A stretch of DNA of 31,658 nucleotides, taken from a virus. Shown here one piece after another: positions 1-8,676 of the stretch. The DNA is taken from the IMG/VR virus record IMGVR_UViG_3300032322_001322, positions 1 through 31,658 of that record; one strand, given 5' to 3'. The position numbers and the translations under genes were made by a program. Every line of letters begins with the position of its first letter. Position 1 is the stretch's first letter. The notes below the pieces were generated by a model. That model was not told the origin of the DNA. It ran no database searches and saw only the letters and a program-made list of their open reading frames with translations.

Positions 1-1
1 A

Positions 2-235
2 ATCAAAAAGGGATTGATTCTAGCAAATTGTGAAGGTGTCATTGACTCTGATTATGTCGAGGAGCTAATGATTCCGGTAGTAAATACCAGTGATATTTCT
101 TACGAAATTTCTCATGGAGAAAGAATCGCGCAGATGGAACTCGTAAGAAAGGAACACTTTCTTTACCTCCATCTGACAGAAAGACCACAACAGAAAACAG
201 ATAGAAGCGGTGGCTTCGGGAGTACAGGAGTATGA
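2..235 (+). CDS. dut: dUTP diphosphatase (dUTPase), C-terminal part, cut by window edge
   Basis: This is the C-terminal 77 residues of a trimeric dUTPase, which hydrolyses dUTP to dUMP and pyrophosphate, keeping uracil out of DNA and feeding dTMP synthesis. The frame is open to the left edge, so the true start lies outside the window. Visible family motifs are the beta-hairpin segment GVIDSDYVEEL (motif 3), the GERIAQMEL stretch (motif 4), and the glycine-rich C-terminal arm ending in RSGGFGSTGV (motif 5), which closes over the nucleotide in each subunit. The stop overlaps the ATG of the next gene (ATGA), implying translational coupling. ThyX and a ribonucleotide reductase are encoded downstream, so the enzyme fits a phage dNTP supply pathway. 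Identification is firm; only the missing N-terminus is unknown. Confidence 0.93.
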   Translation: MKKGLILANCEGVIDSDYVEELMIPVVNTSDISYEISHGERIAQMELVRKEHFLYLHLTERPQQKTDRSGGFGSTGV

Positions 236-564
236 ACAGAGAAGAATTATTTAAACATCATGAAGAGCTTTCAAAGATTGCTCTTGACATCATGAAAAAG
301 AAGAATCATGACTATGCTGGCAACAGCGGAGAACAACCATTTGCAAATTTTGAAAGATGTGAAGCAATGGGAATCTGCAATACAGAGCAGGGATTTTTGG
401 TGCGGATCACAGATAAGGTTTCCCGTCTAAGCACATTTGCAAATGCAGGAAAGCTGATTGTAGATAATGAAGGTTATCGGGACGCAATCCTAGACATCAT
501 GAATTATTGCGTTCTGTTCTCGGCTTATGTAAAGTCGAAGGAAGAAACTTGCAAGAAGCAGTAA
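232..564 (+). CDS. DUF1599/Nmad1-like protein (nucleotide modification associated)
   Basis: A 110-residue protein resembling the DUF1599 family, also called nucleotide modification associated domain 1, an all-alpha family thought to be related to MazG-type NTP pyrophosphohydrolases. The recognisable pieces are KKNHDYAG near residues 22-29, the NFERCEAMGI segment, the RITDKVSRL helix near residues 58-66, and the terminal DAILDIMNYCVLFSAYV helix with acidic residues that could bind metal. It overlaps dut by four bases (ATGA). The position between dUTPase and DNA polymerase suggests action on a nucleotide pool, but substrate and activity are not known. The call is by motif recall, without a profile search. 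The small cysteine-containing C-terminal tail is not informative. Confidence 0.7.
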   Translation: MNREELFKHHEELSKIALDIMKKKNHDYAGNSGEQPFANFERCEAMGICNTEQGFLVRITDKVSRLSTFANAGKLIVDNEGYRDAILDIMNYCVLFSAYVKSKEETCKKQ

Positions 565-576
565 TCTCGCTATAAT
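549..576 (+). promoter_or_regulatory. Sigma70-like promoter for DNA polymerase gene, leaderless geometry
   Basis: TTGCAA at 549-554 and a perfect TATAAT at 571-576 are separated by 16 bases. Exactly six bases (577-582) separate the -10 from the ATG at 583, so the canonical +1 is the A of the start codon. No Shine-Dalgarno sequence precedes the gene, consistent with a leaderless message. The -35 overlaps the end of the preceding gene. Start-site position is inferred from geometry, not measured. Confidence 0.6.
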
Positions 577-582
577 CGCCGC

Positions 583-3120
583 ATGTCTTTTTATACTTGC
601 GTAGAAACTCGCGGCAGCAAGATCCTCTATAGAGGGGTGGAAAATGGGATTCGGGTTCAGAGGGAAATTCCCTTTGAACCCGTTCTCTTTGTATCTAGCA
701 ATAAGTCTTCAGAATGGAAGACTCTCTATGGCCAGTCTGTGCATCCTGTCAGTCCTGGCAACATGTATGAGTGCCGTGAGTTCATTGAGAAGTATGATGG
801 CATCTCTGGCTTTGAAGTCTATGGCCAGACAGACTTCATCTACCAATTCATCAGCAAGGAATTTCCAGAAGAAATCTCCTACAACGAACGAGAGATTGTT
901 ACAGCTTTCATCGATATCGAAACGACATGCGAAGACGGCTTTCCCCAGATTTCAAATCCAACCGAAAAGATCATTGCGATTACGGTTCGTCTTGGGGCAA
1001 AGTCCTATGTCTTTGGACTCGGAGAGTTCAATATCGACATTCCGAATGTGAAATGTCAGCAGTACGACGATGAAAGAAAACTTCTGGAAGACTTTCTTAT
1101 CTTCTGGGAATCACATGCCCCAGATATTATCACTGGCTGGAATGTTCGCTTCTTCGATATTCCATACCTTTATAATAGAATCAATTATTTGATGGGAGAA
1201 GAAGATTCCGACCGATTGTCCCCGTTCAACCGTGTGTTTGAGAAGGTGATTCAATCTGCAACCCGTGGACCTCAGAAGTGCTACGACATCGTAGGTATAT
1301 CCACTCTTGACTATTACGAACTATACAACAAGTTCACCTACACAAAGCAAGAATCATATCGACTTGATTACATTGCATCAGTAGAACTAGGAGAGCGTAA
1401 ACTCTCCTATGACGAATACGACAACCTGAAGGAGTTCTACAAGAATGACTTCAACAAGTTTGTTCACTATAATTACCACGATGTTGAACTAGTCTATAAG
1501 CTTGAACAGAAGATGAAGCTTATCGAACTGGTTCTTGCCGTGGCCTATTCAGCCAAGGTGAACTACGAAGATGTCTTCAGCCAGGTTCGTACATGGGATA
1601 CCATTATCTACAACGAACTTCTCAAAGACAAGATCGTAATTCCAAAGAAGAAGTCTGCGGTCAAGGAGCAACAGTACGAAGGCGCGTATGTCAAGGAACC
1701 CATTCTTGGCATGAACGACTGGATCGTTTCATTTGACTTGAACAGCCTCTATCCACACCTCATCATGCAATACAATCTCTCTCCAGAGACTATTTGCAGC
1801 AATTCATATTTCTTCCGTGGTGGTCTGACTCCTATTCGTGTTCTCAATAACACACCGGAAGCACAGACCTACACCAACGAAGCCAAGAAGAAGGGTATTT
1901 GCGTTGCTGCTAATGGCGTTGGTCTGCGTAAGGACATTCAGGGATTTCTTCCTCGGCTAATGGAAAAGATGTATGCCGAACGCAGTCAATACAAGAAGAA
2001 GATGATTGAGTGCCAGAAGAAACTGGAAAGCAAGAAAATTACTGATGAAGAGAGAACTGAGTTGGAGTTCCTGGTTGCTAAGTACAACAACTTTCAGATG
2101 GCCCGTAAGATTCAGCTAAACTCGGCTTACGGTGCAATTGGAAACGAATACTTCCGATACTACGACGAATCAATCGCAGAAGCCATTACGCTATCTGGTC
2201 AACTTTCGATTCGCTGGATTGAAAACAAGATCAACGAGTTCCTAAACAAAATGCTCAAGAGCGAGTTTGATTATGTCGTTGCCAGTGACACAGACTCCAT
2301 TTATATCAACATGGGTCCTCTTGTTGAGAAGTTGGCCAAAGGCAAATCAACCGAAGAGATCGTAAGCTATCTTGACAAGTGCTGCAAGGAGATCATCGAA
2401 CCTTATATCAAGAAGTGTTACGATGAACTTGCAGATTCCATGAATGCTTATGCCAATAAGATGTTCATGAAGCGCGAGTCTATTGCTTCCAAGGGAATCT
2501 GGACTGCCAAGAAGCGTTATATGCTTCTGGTACATGACTCCGAAGGTGTTCGGTATGCCAAGCCCAAGACCAAGATCATGGGCATTGAAACGACCAGATC
2601 ATCCACCCCACAAATCATTCGGGAAGAACTAAAGAAGTGTATCGATATCATTCTTACCAAAGACAACGATACTCTAATCAAGCATATCGATGATTTCAGA
2701 AACAAATTCCAAAAGTTTGAGCCAGAAGATATTGCTTTCCCTCGGTCTGTGAATGGCGTAAAAGATTATACGGACCAAGTAACCATTTACAAGAAGGGTA
2801 CTCCAATCGCGGTCAAGGGTGCTCTTCTCTTCAATCATTATGTCAAGAAGGCGAAACTTGAAAAGAAATATCAATTGATTCGGGATGCAGACAAGATCAA
2901 GTTCTTGTATCTCAAGTCTCCAAACCCCGTAGGCGGAATAACTGGCAAGGATTGTGTTATTTCTTTCATGAATTCTTTGCCAAAAGAGTTTGACTTAAAC
3001 TCATATATTGATTATGATACTCAGTTTGAGAAAGCGTTCCTGGACCCACTCAAGGCTATCGTAGAAGCCATTGGGTGGCAGACAGAACGACGAAATACAT
3101 TGGAGTCCTTATTTGCATAA
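583..3120 (+). CDS. 43: DNA polymerase, family B (T4 gp43-like)
   Basis: This is the replicative DNA polymerase with proofreading 3'-5' exonuclease, 845 residues (T4 gp43 is about 900). Exo I is FIDIETT with D111/E113, Exo II is NVRFFDIPY around residues 187-195, and Exo III is NYHDVEL around D300. Polymerase motif A is DLNSLYP at 385-391, motif B is KIQLNSAYG near 509-517, and motif C is ASDTDSIY with DTDS at 569-572. All catalytic aspartates are present. The extreme C-terminus, LESLFA, resembles the SLF-type sliding-clamp binding tail of T4-like polymerases. The start at 583 gives an N-terminus (FYTCVETRGSKI) aligned with the family and lies right after a TATAAT box, with no ribosome binding site. 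The sliding clamp and loader are not in the window. Confidence 0.97.
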   Translation: MSFYTCVETRGSKILYRGVENGIRVQREIPFEPVLFVSSNKSSEWKTLYGQSVHPVSPGNMYECREFIEKYDGISGFEVYGQTDFIYQFISKEFPEEISYNEREIVTAFIDIETTCEDGFPQISNPTEKIIAITVRLGAKSYVFGLGEFNIDIPNVKCQQYDDERKLLEDFLIFWESHAPDIITGWNVRFFDIPYLYNRINYLMGEEDSDRLSPFNRVFEKVIQSATRGPQKCYDIVGISTLDYYELYNKFTYTKQESYRLDYIASVELGERKLSYDEYDNLKEFYKNDFNKFVHYNYHDVELVYKLEQKMKLIELVLAVAYSAKVNYEDVFSQVRTWDTIIYNELLKDKIVIPKKKSAVKEQQYEGAYVKEPILGMNDWIVSFDLNSLYPHLIMQYNLSPETICSNSYFFRGGLTPIRVLNNTPEAQTYTNEAKKKGICVAANGVGLRKDIQGFLPRLMEKMYAERSQYKKKMIECQKKLESKKITDEERTELEFLVAKYNNFQMARKIQLNSAYGAIGNEYFRYYDESIAEAITLSGQLSIRWIENKINEFLNKMLKSEFDYVVASDTDSIYINMGPLVEKLAKGKSTEEIVSYLDKCCKEIIEPYIKKCYDELADSMNAYANKMFMKRESIASKGIWTAKKRYMLLVHDSEGVRYAKPKTKIMGIETTRSSTPQIIREELKKCIDIILTKDNDTLIKHIDDFRNKFQKFEPEDIAFPRSVNGVKDYTDQVTIYKKGTPIAVKGALLFNHYVKKAKLEKKYQLIRDADKIKFLYLKSPNPVGGITGKDCVISFMNSLPKEFDLNSYIDYDTQFEKAFLDPLKAIVEAIGWQTERRNTLESLFA

Positions 3121-3163
3121 TGTAAACATCAATCAATTTTATTGTTTTCTCAGAAAAGAACAC

Positions 3164-3730
3164 ATGTACCAGCATAAGGATCATATCGGAGAATTCGATA
3201 AGGTCATGGTCTTCGGTGCTCAATCGTGTTCTGGTAGCGCAATGACATTTCATGTCATGACTGACTATGGCCTAGTAAGAAGCAGAGTTCCAATTCATAT
3301 GCTTTGTTGGAAAGAAGATGCTCCTTTGATGCCACTAGATCATTTGCAGCTATGGGATTGTTTCCATGAAAATGTTTCTATTGTTGAATATGATGCTTTG
3401 TTTGATACAAGAGCAAAAGTAGTTCTGAAGGATAAATCAGAACATTGGGGCGAATATGTAATGACATTTGACTGGTACAGAAATTCTTATTCTGATGAGC
3501 CAAGCCAGTATAAGTGTCTTCATATGATTGCTCTAGATAATGGAAACTATACTCTACAACCAAACAATAGAGTCTATTGGAAGAATATGTCTTTTGTGAC
3601 CAAACCTTTCCCAACAAATCCAGACTTCAAGGTTGATAATAAATCTTGGAGATGTGAGGGAGAAAGTGATCGCTGGATCATTGACGGACATGATGACAAC
3701 TACTATTATGATATCAAGGAGAATAAGTAA
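3164..3730 (+). CDS. Conserved phage protein of unknown function, between gp43 and uvsX
   Basis: A 188-residue protein rich in Trp, Tyr, His and acidic residues, with no signal peptide, membrane segment or catalytic motif that I recognise. The frame is open from 3071, inside the polymerase gene. The ATG at 3164 is preferred because it follows the polymerase stop, is preceded by a purine-rich AGAAAAGAA, and starts the conserved-looking [18 protein letters not shown] segment. Patches such as [20 protein letters not shown] and RVYWKNMSF look like a compact folded domain. Its stop overlaps the uvsX start by one base (TAATG), so it is co-translated with the recombinase and probably belongs to the replication/recombination module. 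Function is unassigned. Confidence 0.8.
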   Translation: MYQHKDHIGEFDKVMVFGAQSCSGSAMTFHVMTDYGLVRSRVPIHMLCWKEDAPLMPLDHLQLWDCFHENVSIVEYDALFDTRAKVVLKDKSEHWGEYVMTFDWYRNSYSDEPSQYKCLHMIALDNGNYTLQPNNRVYWKNMSFVTKPFPTNPDFKVDNKSWRCEGESDRWIIDGHDDNYYYDIKENK

Positions 3731-4740
3731 TGGATTTTTTAAAGGAAATAATTAATGTCTCAGGAAACAAATTCGCAAGTAAAGTCGAAGATGGACTTGA
3801 TGGATCTGATGTTGGCGGCTATATTGATACTGGGTCTTATGTTTTTAATGCTCTGTTATCTGGCAGTCTATTTGATGGTCTACCTGATAACAAAATTACC
3901 TGTCTGGCTGGTGAATCTGCTACTGGCAAGACTTACTTCAGCATTGGTATCGTGGCGCAATTTCTTGCAGCGAACCCGGAAGGCGTAGTTCTTTACTTCG
4001 ATACGGAACAGGCAGTCACCAGTGACATGTTTACTGATCGCGGAGTAGATCCAAAACGAATTGCTGTTTTTCCAGTCGAAACAGTAGAAGACTTTCGCCA
4101 TCAGTGCTTGACCATTGTTGACAAGGTTCTTGCAACAGATGAATCAGAGCGCAAGCCAATGATGATTGTCCTTGACTCACTGGGTATGTTGAGCACTGCC
4201 AAGGAAATGAACGATGTCGCTGAAGGTAAGAATACCCGCGACATGACTCGCGCACAAGTCATCAAGGGAACTTTCCGCGTTCTTACGCTGAAGCTTGGCA
4301 AGGCCAAGATTCCCATGCTCATGACGAATCATACCTACGATGTAGTAGGAGCCTATGTTCCGACAAAGGAACTTGGTGGTGGATCTGGTCTAAAATATGC
4401 GGCTTCTACTATCGTAACTCTATCCAAGAAGAAGGATAAGCAGGATGATGAAGTTGTAGGTAATCTAATTACTTGCAAGCTTTACAAGAGCCGACTAACC
4501 AAGGAAAACAAGATCGTTCAGGTTCAACTGAACTTCGATAGCGGTCTGAATCGTTACTACGGTCTTGTTGACCTTGCCTTGGATTGTGGTATCTTCAAGA
4601 AGAACTCTACTAAGATTGAACTTCCTGATGGTACTAAGGTGTTCGAAAAGCATATCAACGAAGAACCACAAAAGTACTTCACTGATGATATTCTAAAGCA
4701 AATTGATGAAAAGGTTCAAGAGGAATTCAAGTATGGCTAA
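3730..4740 (+). CDS. uvsX: UvsX, RecA-like recombinase
   Basis: A 336-residue strand-exchange ATPase of the RecA/RAD51 superfamily, which in T4 drives recombination-dependent replication and repair. The Walker A loop is GESATGKT at residues 61-68 and the Walker B strand is [11 protein letters not shown] at about 144-154. The catalytic glutamate region [11 protein letters not shown] follows strand 3, and the segment [25 protein letters not shown] resembles the DNA-binding loop L2 region of UvsX. Length is close to T4 UvsX (about 390), slightly shorter at the C-terminus. It follows an unknown gene at TAATG and its end overlaps gmd by eight bases. In T4, uvsX lies near the gp41 helicase, and the same order is kept here apart from the inserted gmd and two small genes. 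Confidence 0.95.
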   Translation: MDFLKEIINVSGNKFASKVEDGLDGSDVGGYIDTGSYVFNALLSGSLFDGLPDNKITCLAGESATGKTYFSIGIVAQFLAANPEGVVLYFDTEQAVTSDMFTDRGVDPKRIAVFPVETVEDFRHQCLTIVDKVLATDESERKPMMIVLDSLGMLSTAKEMNDVAEGKNTRDMTRAQVIKGTFRVLTLKLGKAKIPMLMTNHTYDVVGAYVPTKELGGGSGLKYAASTIVTLSKKKDKQDDEVVGNLITCKLYKSRLTKENKIVQVQLNFDSGLNRYYGLVDLALDCGIFKKNSTKIELPDGTKVFEKHINEEPQKYFTDDILKQIDEKVQEEFKYG

Positions 4741-5737
4741 AAAAGCACTTATTATCGGGGCCAATGGCCAGGACGCTTCTTATCTTGCAGAGATGCTTGT
4801 TGAGAAGGGGTATGAAGTTCATGGAACAGTTCGTAGAAACTCTGTTCCAGAATCTCAGACCACTCGCATCAATGATATCTGGGAACAAGGAAAGATTCAG
4901 CTTCACTACGCAGATCTTACCGATCCAATCAGCATTGAAACAAATGTGCAAAAGCTTCAGCCGGATGAACTATACCATCTAGCAGCACAGTCTCATGTTC
5001 AGGTTTCATTCGATCTTCCAAAGTATACCCTTGATGTTAATGGTGGTGGTACTCTGGCGGTACTTGAAGCAATTCGTAGATTCTCGCCAAAGACTAAGGT
5101 TTATCATGCAGCCACTTCTGAGATGTTCGGAAACTCTTGTGATTCTGATGGATACCAGAGAGAAACTACTCACATGAGTCCTGTGAGTCCATATGGCTGT
5201 GCAAAGCTTTATGCACATAATCTTTGCCACAACTATAGAAATGCATATGGCATGTTTATTTGCTCGGGGATTCTATTCAATCACGAATCTCCACGCAGAG
5301 GTATTAACTTTGTAACCAACAAGGTTGCTCTACAGGCAGCAAAGATCAAGTTAGGCTTGGCAAATGATCTTGTTCTAGGAAATCTACGAGCAAAGAGAGA
5401 CTGGGGACATGCAAAGGATTATGTGCGTGGAATGTGGAACATGCTTCAAATGCCAAAGGCAGACGATTATGTTCTTGCTACTGGATATGCATATTCAGTA
5501 GAAGACATGGTTGAATTTGTATTCGAACATCTTGGCATGGATTATCGCAAGTATGTCAAGACTGATAAGAAGTATGAGCGACCAGAAGAATTGCATTATC
5601 TTCGTGGCGATGCTAGTAAGGCAAAGCGTGAAATGGGTTGGGAGCCAACAACTCCATTTGAAGAGATGATGGGAGAGATGGCCGATTACTGGATGCACAA
5701 GCTTCAGAACCCAAAGCTTGAATTTAACACGATTTGA
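4733..5737 (+). CDS. gmd: GDP-mannose 4,6-dehydratase
   Basis: An extended short-chain dehydrogenase/reductase that converts GDP-D-mannose to GDP-4-dehydro-6-deoxy-D-mannose, the precursor of GDP-fucose, rhamnose and related sugars. The 334-residue length matches the core of the family. The dinucleotide loop is GANGQDAS (residues 9-16), followed by the RRNS pair (34-37) that contacts NADP in Gmd proteins. The catalytic residues are T128, E130 and Y154-x3-K158 in [16 protein letters not shown] and the [11 protein letters not shown] segment are also Gmd hallmarks. The start at 4733 has an AGAGGAA ribosome site and overlaps uvsX by eight bases. It has a metabolic role unlike its replication neighbours and probably modifies host or virion glycans, or acts as an auxiliary metabolic gene. 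Confidence 0.95.
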   Translation: MAKKALIIGANGQDASYLAEMLVEKGYEVHGTVRRNSVPESQTTRINDIWEQGKIQLHYADLTDPISIETNVQKLQPDELYHLAAQSHVQVSFDLPKYTLDVNGGGTLAVLEAIRRFSPKTKVYHAATSEMFGNSCDSDGYQRETTHMSPVSPYGCAKLYAHNLCHNYRNAYGMFICSGILFNHESPRRGINFVTNKVALQAAKIKLGLANDLVLGNLRAKRDWGHAKDYVRGMWNMLQMPKADDYVLATGYAYSVEDMVEFVFEHLGMDYRKYVKTDKKYERPEELHYLRGDASKAKREMGWEPTTPFEEMMGEMADYWMHKLQNPKLEFNTI

Positions 5738-5744
5738 GGTAAAC

Positions 5745-6008
5745 ATGGATAATGTACTTTTTTGTGACGGTCATGATAATGCATTCCTTGGTTTCATGTG
5801 GAGATTTGGTGAAAATCAACCAATCGCTGCATATAGCCAGAAGAAGATAATCAACAATCTGATGGAAGAAGGAATGACATTTGATGAAGCTGTTGAATAT
5901 TTTGAATTCAACATCATCGGTGCATGGGTTGGAGCAGGAACCCCATGCTTCATTGAAGATATGTCAATCGAAGAAGCAAAAGAAAGAATTGAAGAATATG
6001 AAGTATAA
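5745..6008 (+). CDS. Conserved small protein of unknown function (87 aa)
   Basis: An 87-residue protein starting at the ATG at 5745, which is preceded by GAGGTAAAC; upstream in-frame codons from 5718 lie inside gmd and have no ribosome site. The sequence is distinctive: an N-terminal LFCDGHDNAFLGFMWRFG, a helix with NNLMEEGMTFDEAVEYFEFN, and a glycine-rich IIGAWVGAGTPCF. I recall very similar proteins as conserved hypotheticals in other large phages and some bacteria. It is globular, with no membrane segment. It overlaps the next gene by 11 bases and probably travels with the helicase-primase operon. No function is assigned. Confidence 0.85.
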   Translation: MDNVLFCDGHDNAFLGFMWRFGENQPIAAYSQKKIINNLMEEGMTFDEAVEYFEFNIIGAWVGAGTPCFIEDMSIEEAKERIEEYEV

Positions 6009-6315
6009 TATCGTAAATAACGACGGAAGCGAACATGCTGCCATTGAAATCGCAGAAGGAAAGTTTTCCGGCATTGCGGTTCAATACGGAATTATCAAGG
6101 TTGAAGAATTGAACGAAAACCTTGTTTTAAATTTCAACTATGATATAGTGAAGGGCGAAGTATCCGATGCCGACAAGGATCAGTTCAATCAAGTTATCGG
6201 AGACATTCTAGTTCAGTTACTAGAAGAGCGTGATGGAACAATCGGTGACGAATTCGACGGAGAGGTAATTGAAGATGATGGAATCAGTTATATTGAAGAA
6301 TCTGGCGACGAATGA
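5998..6315 (+). CDS. Acidic conserved protein of unknown function (105 aa)
   Basis: A 105-residue acidic protein. The start at 5998 (ATG inside the end of the previous gene) is chosen because upstream codons back to 5881 run wholly through the preceding gene and encode an unrelated basic sequence. GAAAGAATTGAAG upstream may act as a weak ribosome site. The N-terminal half looks like a beta-rich fold (YNIVNNDG, IEIAEGKFSGIAVQYGIIKVEE, LVLNFNYDIV), followed by a helix and an acidic tail (DEFDGEVIEDDG). Its 3' end overlaps the helicase gene by about 40 bases. It is expressed within the replication operon; T4 has a small gene (40) in a comparable spot before gp41, but I cannot claim homology. Confidence 0.82.
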   Translation: MKYNIVNNDGSEHAAIEIAEGKFSGIAVQYGIIKVEELNENLVLNFNYDIVKGEVSDADKDQFNQVIGDILVQLLEERDGTIGDEFDGEVIEDDGISYIEESGDE

Positions 6316-7672
6316 AACTTACGCTCGTAAGGTTCATCCATTCCTCAAAGAAGAATACTTTTCAGGAAATGCCAATAAGAAGATCTTCTGTCTGATCTCT
6401 GACTTCATTACCAAGTACAACAGCCTCCCCACAAGGGAGGCTGTTGATATTAGCCTATCAAAGCTTGATCTAGTTTCTGAAGATGAATACACAGAATGCT
6501 CTAAGTGTATTGAAAACATCTTTACCGAAACAGATCTTACAGATATCAATTGGCTTGTTGAGCAAACTGAAAACCATGTAAAGGATAAGGCAGTTTACAA
6601 TGCTATCATGGATTCTATCCACATTCTTGACGGAAAGTCGAAGACTCATACAAAGAATGCAATTCCAACTATTCTTTCGAATGCTCTTTCTGTCTCTTTT
6701 GACAACCACATTGGTCACGACTATATTGACGATGCTGAACGGCGTTTTCAGTTTTATCATCAGGTAGAAAAGCGTATTCCATTCGATCTTGAATTCTTCA
6801 ACGCCATCACTGGTGGTGGTGTTCCTGCCAAGACTCTCAATATCGTCATGGCTGGTACTGGCGTAGGTAAGTCTCTATTCCTTTGCCACCATGCAGCCAA
6901 CTGCCTTGTGCAGAATCTGAATGTTCTTTACATCACCTGTGAGATGGCAGAAGAAAGAATTGCCGAGCGCATTGATGCCAATCTCCTTGACATCACTTTG
7001 GATAGCCTCAAAGAACTTCCAAAGAATATTTACGACAAGAAGATGGAAGCTCTCAAGAGTAAGATTCATGGCAAGTTGATTGTCAAGGAATACCCCACAG
7101 CAAGTGCATCGGTTGCAAACTTCAAGCACCTTCTGGATGAACTCAAGATCAAGAAGCGTTTCATTCCAGATGTCATCTTCGTTGACTATATCAACATCTG
7201 TGCTTCTGCCAGGATCAAGCAGAATGCCAATACCAATAGTTACTTCTACATCAAGTCTGTGGCCGAAGAACTGCGCGGTTTGGCCGTAGAGTACAATGTG
7301 CCGATCTTCTCTGCCACTCAGGTAAATCGTTCAGGATTTGCCAACAGCGATTTCGGTCTTGAAGATACCTCAGAGTCGTTTGGTCTTCCTGCTACAGCAG
7401 ACTTCTTCTGTGCTTTGATCAGTACAGACGATCTTGAAAATCTTGGGCAAATTCTGGTAAAGCAGTTGAAGAATCGCTACAATAGTGCTACCGTGAACAA
7501 GAAGTTCGTGGTTGGTATTGATAGGTCCAAGATGAAACTCTTTGATGTCAAGCGTGACGATCAAGATGGAATCTCCGATTCAAACCAGAACGATCCTCAC
7601 GGATATGGTAATGGATATAGCCCTCGCCAGATTCCCAATCTGGTCAAGGTAAACGATTGGAAGATTGAATGA
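6275..7672 (+). CDS. 41: Replicative DNA helicase, DnaB-like (T4 gp41-like)
   Basis: A hexameric 5'-3' replicative helicase of the RecA/DnaB superfamily, 465 residues (T4 gp41 is about 475). Walker A is AGTGVGKS at about residues 193-200, the H1a-type CEMAEERIAERID follows near 222-234, Walker B is VIFVDYINI near 300-308, and motif H3 is FSATQVNRSGF with the sensor Gln. VKQLKNRYN holds the arginine-finger region near the C-terminus. The N-terminal segment VILKNLATNETYARKVHPFLKEEYF matches the gp41 N-terminal pattern, so ATG at 6275 (AGAGG nine bases upstream) or the next ATG at 6278 is preferred over an upstream TTG. It overlaps primase by four bases (ATGA), consistent with a helicase-primase primosome. 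Confidence 0.95.
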   Translation: MMESVILKNLATNETYARKVHPFLKEEYFSGNANKKIFCLISDFITKYNSLPTREAVDISLSKLDLVSEDEYTECSKCIENIFTETDLTDINWLVEQTENHVKDKAVYNAIMDSIHILDGKSKTHTKNAIPTILSNALSVSFDNHIGHDYIDDAERRFQFYHQVEKRIPFDLEFFNAITGGGVPAKTLNIVMAGTGVGKSLFLCHHAANCLVQNLNVLYITCEMAEERIAERIDANLLDITLDSLKELPKNIYDKKMEALKSKIHGKLIVKEYPTASASVANFKHLLDELKIKKRFIPDVIFVDYINICASARIKQNANTNSYFYIKSVAEELRGLAVEYNVPIFSATQVNRSGFANSDFGLEDTSESFGLPATADFFCALISTDDLENLGQILVKQLKNRYNSATVNKKFVVGIDRSKMKLFDVKRDDQDGISDSNQNDPHGYGNGYSPRQIPNLVKVNDWKIE

Positions 7673-8676
7673 GCGCATACATCGATAAGACCTATATCAA
7701 TATCGTTTCAAGCAATCTGGGAAAGTTCAAATGGAAGAAGGACAATCTGGCAAACTGCCGTTGTCCTTTTTGTGGAGATTCTAAGAAGCGAAAGAATCTT
7801 GCCCGTGGGTATTTCTACCAGAAGGGCAATGACTTCTTTTACCGCTGCCATAACTGTGGTTATGGAACGAATCTTTATGTCTTCCTAGAAGCCATCAATC
7901 CAGATATCGCAAAGGAATATGCATTTAGGAGATTTGCAAATGGAGAAAACGGAAGATCAAACTACAAGAAACCAAAGGCAGAGGAGCTATTCAAGCCCTC
8001 TAGGAAGATCACTACATTCGAAGTTCCGCCGCATTGTGTCAATGTTTGTGACCTTGATGCTGAACATTCAGTCGTGCAATATCTGGGCAAGAGAAACATC
8101 CCTGATGAATCGCTCTGCTACTTTTATTACACCGAAGACTTTGGAAAGACCGCAAAGGAATTCAGCAGCGAATACTCGCTACCAGAAGAACCAAGACTCG
8201 TCATTCCCTTCTACGACGAAAACAAGGAACTCATCGGACTCCAAGGCCGTGCGCTTGAGAGAGATTCCAAGATCCGATATATTACTCTCAAGAAGGATTC
8301 TGTGGAGAAACTATGGTATGGATTATGGAGAGTAAATCCACAAGAAAGAATCCATATCACAGAAGGCCCAATCGACAGCATCTTTCTACCTAACGCAGTT
8401 GCGATGGTTGGTGCTGCTGGAGATATGAAGCTTCCAGAGAAGATTGCAAACAGCGAGGTGGTTTATGTTTTCGATAATGAAAAGCGCAATAAGCAGATTT
8501 GCAGCTTCATGGAAACGGTTATGGAGAAGGGTCATAAGATTCTTATTTGGCCTGATGTTAAGGTCAAGGATATTAACGACTATGTTCTTGCGTTTGGTGA
8601 TCCGATGGATATGATTAGCAAGAACACCTATTCAGGATTAGAAGCAAAATTGAGGTATATGCAATGGAAAAAGTAA
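7669..8676 (+). CDS. 61: DNA primase (T4 gp61-like)
   Basis: A 335-residue primase that makes RNA primers for lagging-strand synthesis with the helicase encoded just upstream. The N-terminal zinc ribbon is CPFCGDS (C32, C35) paired with CHNCGYG (C60, C63), the DnaG-type zinc-binding arrangement. The TOPRIM core shows ITEGPIDSIFLP with catalytic E232, and VVYVFDNEKRNKQ with D269 as the metal-binding DxD-like segment; LIGLQGRAL precedes them as in DnaG-type catalytic domains. The start overlaps the helicase stop by ATGA, and the end overlaps thyX by 13 bases. Length fits T4 gp61 (about 340). All key residues are intact. Confidence 0.95.
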   Translation: MSAYIDKTYINIVSSNLGKFKWKKDNLANCRCPFCGDSKKRKNLARGYFYQKGNDFFYRCHNCGYGTNLYVFLEAINPDIAKEYAFRRFANGENGRSNYKKPKAEELFKPSRKITTFEVPPHCVNVCDLDAEHSVVQYLGKRNIPDESLCYFYYTEDFGKTAKEFSSEYSLPEEPRLVIPFYDENKELIGLQGRALERDSKIRYITLKKDSVEKLWYGLWRVNPQERIHITEGPIDSIFLPNAVAMVGAAGDMKLPEKIANSEVVYVFDNEKRNKQICSFMETVMEKGHKILIWPDVKVKDINDYVLAFGDPMDMISKNTYSGLEAKLRYMQWKK

